Shown here: piece after piece, positions 1-6,780 of the stretch
Position numbering within the stretch: the first letter of the stretch is position 1
Layout of the letters: every line of letters begins with the position of its first letter
Assembly (NCBI GenBank): GCA_003133425.1
Contig: PKXI01000094.1
Location: forward strand, 1-6,780
Length of the DNA stretch: 6,780 nucleotides
Direction: 5' to 3'
Origin: Acidobacteriaceae bacterium
GTDB taxonomy: Bacteria > Acidobacteriota > Terriglobia > Terriglobales > Acidobacteriaceae
Position numbers and translations under genes: made by a program
The notes under the pieces: generated by a model
Told to the model about the DNA's origin: nothing
Seen by the model: the letters and a program-made list of their open reading frames with translations, nothing else
Databases searched by the model: none

Positions 1-18
1 CCACGCCGCCAGACGTCG

Positions 19-66
19 CCTGTGGGTCTGGAGACCCACAGGACAGCCGACCTGGAGGTCGGCGCT
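19..66. repeat. Tandem REP-like hairpins with identical TGGA loops
   Basis: Two inverted repeats lie side by side. The first has a perfect 10-base-pair stem (CCTGTGGGTC at 19-28, GACCCACAGG at 33-42) around the loop TGGA at 29-32. The second has a 7-base-pair stem (GCCGACC at 46-52, GGTCGGC at 57-63) around another TGGA at 53-56. The inner arms are mirror-related: GGTC-TGGA-GACC, then GACC-TGGA-GGTC. Three bases separate the hairpins. Neither is followed by a T tract, so they do not look like a classical intrinsic terminator, although they could protect the 3' end of an upstream transcript. The GC-rich bases 1-18 may be a decayed or cut-off third unit. The arrangement resembles dispersed extragenic palindromes (REP type); copies elsewhere in the genome cannot be seen from here. 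Confidence 0.7.
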
Positions 67-220
67 ACCAATTCACGGATAGGCTCTAAATCTCTCTGGA
101 ATCTGCTGTGCCCTTGGCGTCGCGAAAGCCACGCCCTTTCATTGCCCGCCTCGGTGCGGCGGACTCTCGACCGGTTTAAAAAGAAAGACCGGGGGCACTC
201 AGGCCATTTATTCTCAGCCA
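67..220. other. Non-coding leader upstream of the thioredoxin-domain gene
   Basis: This stretch separates the hairpin repeats from the first gene. I see no convincing protein in it. It has a short GC-rich inverted repeat (CCGCC at 146-150, GGCGG at 158-162) and a weak one (CCGGT at 171-175, ACCGG at 188-192) flanking an A-rich loop. A TTGGCG at 114-119 followed 17 bases later by TTTCAT at 137-142 is a possible but weak sigma-70-like promoter. No Shine-Dalgarno sequence precedes the ATG at 221. Confidence 0.5.
209..214 (+). promoter_or_regulatory. Possible -10 element for leaderless transcription
   Basis: TATTCT sits exactly at -12 to -7 if the A of the ATG at 221 is the transcription start. 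There is no purine-rich ribosome binding site in the 15 bases before that ATG. Together these fit a leaderless mRNA. The hexamer matches TATAAT at only four of six positions and no good -35 is visible, so this is a tentative call. Confidence 0.2.
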
Positions 221-2377
221 ATGGATTCCTCCCATACGTCCGGCGCCAACCTGCTTGAAACGGCAGTCTCGTCCTACCTGCGTTCAGCCCGGCATCAGCC
301 GGTCCACTGGCATCCATGGGGCGAGGCGGCGTTTGCCCGTGCCCAGGCCGAAGACAAACCCATCCTGCTGGACATTGGCGCGGTGTGGTGCCACTGGTGC
401 CACGTGATGGACCGCGAATCCTACGAAGACCCTGAAGTAGCAAAGCTCGTCAACGAGCACTTTGTTGCGGTGAAGGTGGATCGCGACGAGCGGCCCGACG
501 TGGACGCGCGTTACCAGGCCGCGGTCTCTGCAATTACCGGTCAGGGCGGGTGGCCGCTCACCGCGTTTCTTACACCCGATGGCCGGCCTTACTTTGGCGG
601 CACGTATATTCCGCGCGACGATCGCTACGGGCGGCCCGGCATCGAGCGGGTACTGCTGGCGATGTCCCAGGTCTGGCAGCAGCGGCGGGATGAGGCTCTG
701 GAGACGGCGGCCAGCGTGATGGCAGCCATCGAGCACAACGAGAGCTTCTCCGGCCCAGGCGGCGACTTGACCGTGGCGCTGGTGGACAAGGTTGCCGGGT
801 CAGCACTGGGCAAGTTCGATCCGCGCAATGGCGGCTTCGGCTCACAGCCAAAGTTCCCGCACGCGGCGGCGCTTGACCTGCTGCTGGAGATGGCGATGAA
901 CCGCGACCCCGAACAATCTGAAACGGCTCAGGCGCGGGACGCTTTCACAATCACGCTGGAAAAGATGGCGCGCGGCGGCGTCTACGACCAGCTCGCCGGA
1001 GGCTTTCACCGCTACAGTGTGGACGAACGCTGGGTGGTTCCGCACTTCGAGAAGATGCTTTACGACAACACCGAGTTGCTGCGCAATTACGTGCACGGCT
1101 TCCAGAGTTTTGTGCGCGAGGATTTTCTGGAGACGGCGCGGGAGATTGTTGCCTGGCTCGATTCCACGATGACCGACCGCGAGCGCGGCGGGTTTTATGC
1201 GTCGCAGGACGCAGATGTTGGACTGGACGACGACGGCGACTACTTTACCTGGACTCTTGACGAGGCCAAGGCCGTGCTGGACGGAGCAGAGCTGGAGTTC
1301 GCAGCAAGCTACTGGGATATTGGCGAACTCGGCGACATGCACCACAACCCTGCCAAGAACGTGCTGCACGTGAATTCGACTTTGCATGAGAGGGCCGCGC
1401 AGGGCGGGGATTTGGAGCAGATGCGCGGGCTGCGGGACTCGGCGCGGCGCAAACTGCTGGCAGCGCGGAGCCTTCGCCCTACGCCGTTCATCGACAAGAC
1501 GCTCTATACCGGTTGGAATGCGATGGCGGTCACGGCCTACCTGGAGACGGCGCGAGTGTTGCGCATGGATTCAGCGCGGGAGTTTGCGCTGCGCACGCTC
1601 GACCGGCTGCTGAACGAGGCCTGGGACGGAGCCGCAACGCTGCACCATGTGATCGCCTATCCGGACGATGCGGGCGCGGCGCCCACAGTTGAGAAGGCCC
1701 CCGGCACGCTGGATGATTACGCCTTTACCATTCACGCTTGCGTCGATGCGTGGTTCGCCAGCGGCAACATGAATTTCTACCGGGTGGCCGTGAAGGTTGC
1801 CGACGCTATGATCGCCCACTTCTATGACACCACTGCGGGAGCGTTCTACGACGCGGCAGGTAGCGAGGGTGGACAAGTTCCGCTGGGCGCACTTGGGGCA
1901 CGGCGGAAACCGCTGCAGGATTCGCCCACGCCGGCTGGGAATCCCACCGCGGCCTCAGCGCTGTTGCGGCTTGAGACGTTGAGCGGGCGCCAGGAATATC
2001 GCGACATTGCAGAAGATACGCTGGCCTGCTTTGCGGGCATCGTGGAGCATTTCGGGCTGTACGCGGGCAGTTATGGGTTGGCGCTGGAACGGCTGCTGCT
2101 GGATCCGGTGCAGGTGATGGTGGTGGGTTCCGGGCCGGAGGCTGTGCGGTTGGAGGCGACTGCGGTGGCGCGTTTTGCTGTCAACAAGACGGTGATGCGA
2201 ATTGCGCCGTTCCGGCTGGTTAAAGAGGGAATTCCCGACGCCTTGGCCGAGACGCTGCTGCAGGTGCCGGTGCCGCGCGGCGCGGAAGTGTGGGCCACGG
2301 TGTGTCACGGGCGGACATGCTTGCCGCCGGTGACCAATGCAGAGGCGCTGCTGGAGGCGTTGGAGGGAATGGCTTAA
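221..2377 (+). CDS. Thioredoxin-domain protein of the YyaL/SPATA20 (DUF255) family
   Basis: The 718-residue protein has the complete architecture of the family that includes Bacillus YyaL and human SPATA20. An N-terminal thioredoxin-like domain covers about residues 10-175. It has the family start (NLLETAVSSYL, then HPWGEAAF), the redox motif CHWCH with Cys57 and Cys60, and GGWP at 109-112 in the cis-proline region. An (alpha/alpha)6 barrel related to N-acylglucosamine 2-epimerases and glycosidases follows from about residue 200. Its family blocks are GGFGSQPKFPH (204-214), DQLAGGFHRYS (256-266), ASQDADVG (327-334), TGWNAM (430-435) and GTLDDYAF (495-502). A second cysteine pair, CHGRTC (695-700), lies near the C-terminus and is also usual in the family. 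No signal peptide is seen, so it is probably cytosolic. The biochemical role is not settled; a redox-linked or sugar-related activity is inferred from the folds only. The ATG at 221 is chosen because homology starts within about ten residues and no earlier in-frame ATG, GTG or TTG was found in the leader back to about position 134. Length is as expected and there is no frameshift. Confidence 0.95.
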   Translation: MDSSHTSGANLLETAVSSYLRSARHQPVHWHPWGEAAFARAQAEDKPILLDIGAVWCHWCHVMDRESYEDPEVAKLVNEHFVAVKVDRDERPDVDARYQAAVSAITGQGGWPLTAFLTPDGRPYFGGTYIPRDDRYGRPGIERVLLAMSQVWQQRRDEALETAASVMAAIEHNESFSGPGGDLTVALVDKVAGSALGKFDPRNGGFGSQPKFPHAAALDLLLEMAMNRDPEQSETAQARDAFTITLEKMARGGVYDQLAGGFHRYSVDERWVVPHFEKMLYDNTELLRNYVHGFQSFVREDFLETAREIVAWLDSTMTDRERGGFYASQDADVGLDDDGDYFTWTLDEAKAVLDGAELEFAASYWDIGELGDMHHNPAKNVLHVNSTLHERAAQGGDLEQMRGLRDSARRKLLAARSLRPTPFIDKTLYTGWNAMAVTAYLETARVLRMDSAREFALRTLDRLLNEAWDGAATLHHVIAYPDDAGAAPTVEKAPGTLDDYAFTIHACVDAWFASGNMNFYRVAVKVADAMIAHFYDTTAGAFYDAAGSEGGQVPLGALGARRKPLQDSPTPAGNPTAASALLRLETLSGRQEYRDIAEDTLACFAGIVEHFGLYAGSYGLALERLLLDPVQVMVVGSGPEAVRLEATAVARFAVNKTVMRIAPFRLVKEGIPDALAETLLQVPVPRGAEVWATVCHGRTCLPPVTNAEALLEALEGMA

Positions 2378-2388
2378 CGGCCAGAAAC
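2378..2388. other. Eleven-base convergent junction without a terminator
   Basis: The stop codons of the thioredoxin-domain gene (TAA, 2375-2377) and of the channel gene (TAG on the minus strand, 2389-2391) face each other across 11 bases. No stem-loop with a T tract fits here on either strand. Each transcript therefore probably ends inside the other gene, giving overlapping 3' ends. Confidence 0.6.
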
Positions 2389-3390
2389 CTAGCTGTCGCT
2401 GAAGGGATTGTTGTTCTGGGGCTTGAGCAGGGTCGGGTCGTCTTCCGGTGCGGGCTCGGGAACTGGAACATTCTGGCTGGCATCGTCTTGCTCCCCAAAT
2501 GAATTGAAGACTCTGTAGGGGTTGCCGGGGAGTAGATGGTGCTCCTCGAGCGCGAGCCGGACGCGGCGTCGGAACTCGCGGATGGGGCCGTACTGTTTGG
2601 TGGCCAGAGTCTTGAAGACCACCGGAAAGATCAATTCCGAGCCTTTGATGGCATCGACGCCCAGGATCTGCGGATCGGCGACGAACAACTGACGGAACTC
2701 ATCGCTCTTGCGTATATCCGTGGCGATTGCCGTCAGAAGCTTCTGCACCTGGTCGGGGTTGGCCGAGAAATCCACGCTCACGTTTACGGTGGCCACGGAG
2801 TAGCCCACACTGAGGTTGGCAACGGTAGTGATCTGCGAATTGGGCACAACGTAGAGGGTGCCGTCGGCATCGCGGACTGTGGTTTTGCGCAGAGTCATTG
2901 CTTCGACAGTTCCGGCCAGTCCGGCAATGCGAACCGTGTCGCCCACGTTGAATTGATCTTCGACGAGAATGAGTATCCCGTTCAAAACATCCTTGACGAT
3001 GTTTTGCGCGGCGAGGCCGATGGCAACGCCGGCGATTCCCGCGGAAGCAAGCAGGGGACCGAGGTTAATGCCGACGGCATCAAGGAACTGCAATCCGGCA
3101 ATTACGCCAATGATGGTGAGTCCTGTAGCACGGACAACCTGAGACACCGTTTTGACCTGCGCAATACGTCCCGGACCGGCAGCATGCTGTTCGGCCACGC
3201 GCGTCATTCTTAGGGTGACAATCCGCAGTAATCGACTGAGAATAAATGCGATAGCCGCAACGACAAGCAGGTGGGGAAGCCTGTTACGGACGAATTCCTG
3301 GGTGTCGCTGGACCACCCGTCCAAAACCCTGCCCAGAAACCGGCCCTCGCTGAACCAACTCCATCTTGCCGCTAACATAAAACGAAACAT
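2389..3390 (-). CDS. MscS-family small-conductance mechanosensitive channel
   Basis: The 333-residue inner-membrane protein is of the short MscS type. Hydrophobic segments lie at about residues 39-58 and 88-107. The pore-lining third helix runs from about 111 to 143, with the small-residue pattern GIAGVAIGLAAQN (118-130) typical of MscS TM3. The linker into the beta domain follows (NGILILVEDQFNVGD, 137-151), and then the cytosolic beta domain with the family PNS motif (183-185). The alpha/beta C-terminal domain extends to about residue 297. The last roughly 35 residues form a proline-rich, acidic and asparagine-rich tail that is probably disordered. MscS proteins open under membrane tension and release solutes on hypo-osmotic shock; that role is taken from the family. 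The start is supported by GAGGGG on the minus strand (3398-3403), seven bases before the ATG. The gene is divergent from the exported-protein pair and convergent with the thioredoxin-domain gene. Confidence 0.95.
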   Translation of the reverse strand: MFRFMLAARWSWFSEGRFLGRVLDGWSSDTQEFVRNRLPHLLVVAAIAFILSRLLRIVTLRMTRVAEQHAAGPGRIAQVKTVSQVVRATGLTIIGVIAGLQFLDAVGINLGPLLASAGIAGVAIGLAAQNIVKDVLNGILILVEDQFNVGDTVRIAGLAGTVEAMTLRKTTVRDADGTLYVVPNSQITTVANLSVGYSVATVNVSVDFSANPDQVQKLLTAIATDIRKSDEFRQLFVADPQILGVDAIKGSELIFPVVFKTLATKQYGPIREFRRRVRLALEEHHLLPGNPYRVFNSFGEQDDASQNVPVPEPAPEDDPTLLKPQNNNPFSDS

Positions 3391-3397
3391 GCCAAAA

Positions 3398-3403
3398 CCC
3401 CTC
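3398..3403 (-). promoter_or_regulatory. Ribosome binding site of the MscS-family gene
   Basis: The minus strand reads GAGGGG here, seven bases upstream of the ATG whose complement is at 3388-3390. This favours the first methionine over the in-frame methionine at residue 5. Confidence 0.65.
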
Positions 3404-3405
3404 TA

Positions 3406-3418
3406 TCTAGACTAGACT
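3406..3418. repeat. Short CTAGA tandem repeat in the divergent intergenic region
   Basis: CTAGA occurs twice in a row (3407-3416) followed by CT, and CTAG-A-CTAG (3407-3415) is an odd-length palindrome. The position, between the two divergent start codons, suits an operator or a promoter-associated element for either gene. Hexamers such as TAGACT (3413-3418) resemble a -10 element but have no matching -35. No regulator can be named. Confidence 0.3.
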
Positions 3419-3425
3419 GTGCGGA

Positions 3426-3455
3426 GGAATAGCCGGAATGCCCCGCAGCTATTCC
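3426..3455. promoter_or_regulatory. Bulged inverted repeat in the divergent intergenic region
   Basis: GGAATAGC (3426-3433) pairs perfectly with GCTATTCC (3448-3455). The stem can extend inward by CGG (3434-3436) with CCG (3443-3445) after a two-base bulge, leaving a six-base loop. An alternative pairing uses the second GGAAT copy: GCCGGAAT (3432-3439) with ATTCCCGGC (3451-3459), one base bulged. The two forms exclude each other because both use ATTCC. As DNA it could be an operator shared by the channel gene and the exported-protein genes; as RNA it would be a hairpin in the leader of the latter. Neither role is proven. Confidence 0.4.
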
Positions 3456-3477
3456 CGGCACACTCCTGGCGCGAAAT

Positions 3478-3483
3478 GGAGGT
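3478..3483 (+). promoter_or_regulatory. Ribosome binding site deciding the start at 3489
   Basis: GGAGGT lies five bases upstream of the ATG at 3489. A competing GGAGGA (3423-3428) precedes an in-frame ATG at 3438 by nine bases, but that ATG sits in the loop of the inverted repeat at 3426-3455 and would add 17 polar residues before the signal peptide. The downstream start gives the more usual signal peptide and is preferred. Confidence 0.55.
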
Positions 3484-3488
3484 CGTCC

Positions 3489-3914
3489 ATGAGAGTTCAG
3501 CGCATCGGCTCAATCAAGAAAGCACGCCTGCTGCGGACAAGGGCTCTATGGCTCTGTTCGCTCACCCTCACGATTGCCATCGTACTGATGATCAAGCCCT
3601 TACAACACAGCAGTTTCGCACAGTCGCCACCGTCGCAGGCCAATGAAGCGCCGGTTACAGCAAACCCGGCGATTGCGAACGCCCAGGACACCGCGAGCGC
3701 GGCAGCGCCGGAGCAGCAGGCAAAACAAGACGTCAAGGCCGATCCCGCCGCTGAGCGGAAGAAGCAGATTTCAGACGAAACTGCAGACATGCTGAAGTTG
3801 GCCAACAGCCTGAAGGCTGAGATGGACAAGACCACCAGGGACACACTATCGGTGGCGGTGATTCGCAGGGCGGGCGAAATTGAACAACTGGCCCACAAGA
3901 TGAGGACGAAATGA
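3489..3914 (+). CDS. Small exported protein of unknown function, first paralogue
   Basis: The product from this start has 141 residues, and I cannot assign a function. A basic N-terminus (residues 4-18 contain seven Arg or Lys) is followed by a hydrophobic stretch (about 19-35) and a possible signal peptidase I site after SFA (42-44); alternatively the stretch stays as a membrane anchor. Residues 45-90 are low-complexity, rich in Ala, Pro and Gln, and probably disordered. The C-terminal part (about 94-141) is a charged amphipathic helical motif, ISDETADMLKLANSL then RAGEIEQLAHKM. It is matched in the next gene at about 18 of 47 aligned positions by hand count. Location is probably the periplasm or outer face of the inner membrane. 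The ATGA overlap with the next gene indicates translational coupling. A start at 3438 giving 158 residues remains possible. Confidence 0.8.
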   Translation: MRVQRIGSIKKARLLRTRALWLCSLTLTIAIVLMIKPLQHSSFAQSPPSQANEAPVTANPAIANAQDTASAAAPEQQAKQDVKADPAAERKKQISDETADMLKLANSLKAEMDKTTRDTLSVAVIRRAGEIEQLAHKMRTK

Positions 3915-4426
3915 ACGCAGCCGTGGCAAAACTAGCAATCATTGAATCGCGGCCAGGACTCGTCCGGCCATCAGCGTGCAGGTTGAGTCATGTGGTACGG
4001 TCGGTGCTTTGGCTGGGGCTGCTTCTGGCGTTGCCGTGTGTGGGGCAAAGCTCCTCGCAACAGACACCAACCGGCCAGATATCCAGTCATCCATTGCGTG
4101 CGCAGCCCCAGCCGATCGATGACCCGGTTGGCGGCGAGAATTTGGGCAGTCCACTCTATGAAGAGAGGCGGATGCGCCAGCTCAATGAAGCACAGCACAA
4201 GTCGATGGTTTCCGACACAGACAAGCTGCTGAGACTGGCGACCGAACTGACTGCCGAGATCAATAGCACCAATCCGACTTCACTGAATTCCGATCAGCTT
4301 CGCAAGATTGCTGAAATTGAAAAACTCGCGCGCAGCGTGAAGGACAAGATGAGAATTTCATTGAAGGGAGCGCCGGCTTATATGGACGCTACACCTCAAG
4401 GTCCTTCTCCTTATTCAAGCCGTTGA
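3911..4426 (+). CDS. Small exported protein of unknown function, second paralogue
   Basis: The 171-residue product has no function I can name. A long basic N-region precedes a hydrophobic core (SVLWLGLLLALP, 31-42) with a likely cleavage after CVG (43-45). The mature protein would begin QSSSQQ, much like the QSPPSQ predicted for its neighbour. A polar, Pro- and Gln-rich spacer (about 46-85) leads to a charged segment (YEERRMRQLNEAQHK, 83-97) and then the shared motif (about 100-147: SDTDKLLRLATELTAEI, then RKIAEIEKLARSVKDKM). A 24-residue Pro- and Ser-rich tail follows. The motif is likely helical or coiled-coil, suggesting that the two proteins could pair. The start overlaps the previous stop (ATGA at 3911-3914), with GAGG at 3902-3905 five bases before it. 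Cys43 is not in a lipobox because Pro precedes it, so a lipoprotein is unlikely. Confidence 0.85.
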   Translation: MNAAVAKLAIIESRPGLVRPSACRLSHVVRSVLWLGLLLALPCVGQSSSQQTPTGQISSHPLRAQPQPIDDPVGGENLGSPLYEERRMRQLNEAQHKSMVSDTDKLLRLATELTAEINSTNPTSLNSDQLRKIAEIEKLARSVKDKMRISLKGAPAYMDATPQGPSPYSSR

Positions 4427-4439
4427 CCGTTCGCGGCTT
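4417..4439 (+). terminator. Weak possible terminator after the exported-protein pair
   Basis: AAGCCG (4417-4422) pairs with CGGCTT (4434-4439) across an 11-base loop. The downstream sequence is pyrimidine-rich (TCTCTGCCTTT) without a true T run. The stem overlaps the stop codon. It could attenuate transcription into the next gene, but it is short and weak. Confidence 0.25.
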
Positions 4440-4522
4440 CTCTGCCTTTGAAGGACATCGGAGGGCGGACTGATTGGTGCTATTGGCTTGACTGCGCGAA
4501 CATGGAATTGAAGGCGCAAGGT

Positions 4523-4531
4523 TGTTACAAT
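4523..4531 (+). promoter_or_regulatory. Extended -10 promoter of the E1 dehydrogenase gene
   Basis: TGTTACAAT is an extended -10 (TG, one base, then TACAAT, five of six matches to TATAAT). A weak -35-like TGGAAT lies 17 bases upstream at 4503-4508. Transcription would start near 4538, giving a leader of about 38 bases that contains the ribosome binding site. This means the E1 gene can be expressed independently of the exported-protein operon. Confidence 0.5.
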
Positions 4532-4562
4532 CAGGCGAGGTTTCCCCGGCAAAACGGAAATT

Positions 4563-4567
4563 GGGAG
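4563..4567 (+). promoter_or_regulatory. Ribosome binding site deciding the E1 start at 4576
   Basis: GGGAG lies eight bases before the ATG at 4576. The longer frame opens with TTG at 4522, but that codon overlaps the -10 element and has no ribosome binding site, so the ATG is preferred. Confidence 0.65.
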
Positions 4568-4575
4568 TGACAAGG

Positions 4576-6780
<2,205 letters not shown>

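Noticed and set aside
171..192. Inverted repeat CCGGT/ACCGG upstream of the first gene
   Set aside because: Only five base pairs with a 12-base A-rich loop, which is easily found by chance in this sequence.
22..258. Open frame of 78 codons across the left-edge hairpins and leader
   Set aside because: It begins inside the first hairpin, has no ribosome binding site, resembles no family I know, and runs into the well-supported gene starting at 221.
284..736. Open frame of 150 codons on the minus strand opposite the thioredoxin domain
   Set aside because: It overlaps the CHWCH thioredoxin region of a strongly supported gene and has no family features of its own.
2536..3213. Long open frame of 225 codons on the plus strand opposite the channel gene
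   Set aside because: It is antisense to a clear MscS-family protein and has no recognisable domain. In GC-rich DNA such frames arise from codon bias on the opposite strand.
3438..3488. Upstream ATG start for the first exported protein
   Set aside because: It has a plausible GGAGGA nine bases upstream, but it lies in the loop of an inverted repeat and adds polar residues before the signal peptide. The ATG at 3489 has its own GGAGGT. Kept as an alternative only.
4031..4048. Lipoprotein signal around Cys43 of the second exported protein
   Set aside because: The residues before the cysteine are Ala-Leu-Pro; proline at -1 does not fit the lipobox, which needs Gly, Ala or Ser there.
4541..4560. 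TTTCC/GGAAA hairpin in the E1 leader
   Set aside because: A five-pair AT-containing stem with a ten-base loop is too weak to claim as a regulatory structure, and it leaves the ribosome binding site free.

Overview
This GC-rich window is compact, ordinary-looking bacterial chromosome. It holds five complete protein genes, no RNA genes and no recognisable mobile genes. The best guess for the source is an acidobacterium (class Terriglobia or similar). This rests on the alpha-beta fused E1 dehydrogenase with a [11 protein letters not shown]hDP motif, on the pair of small exported proteins whose C-terminal motif I associate with that phylum, and on the REP-like hairpins at the left edge. It is an inference from family resemblance, not a database result.

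Layout. Positions 1-66 carry two near-perfect hairpins in tandem, both with a TGGA loop, which look like an intergenic palindromic repeat. Positions 67-220 are the non-coding leader of the first gene. Positions 221-2377 (+) encode a 718-residue thioredoxin-fold plus six-hairpin glycosidase-like protein of the YyaL/SPATA20 (DUF255) family. Converging on it with an 11-base gap is an MscS-type small-conductance mechanosensitive channel (2389-3390, -). A 98-base divergent intergenic region follows, with an 11-base-pair bulged inverted repeat. Next come two overlapping small genes (3489-3914 and 3911-4426, +). Both encode putatively exported proteins of unknown function with the same roughly 47-residue C-terminal helical motif, so they are probably tandem paralogues in one operon. 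After a 149-base gap with an extended -10 promoter, the last gene (4576-6780, +) encodes a 734-residue 2-oxoacid dehydrogenase E1 with the alpha and beta subunits fused through a glycine-rich linker. It ends on the last base of the window.

How the genes relate. Apart from the overlapping pair there is no sign of a shared pathway. The E1 enzyme needs E2 and E3 partners, which are not in the window. The channel and the two exported proteins are divergent and could share regulatory DNA, but a functional link is only speculation. The item most worth following is the exported paralogue pair. No defence, CRISPR, phage or secondary-metabolite system is visible.
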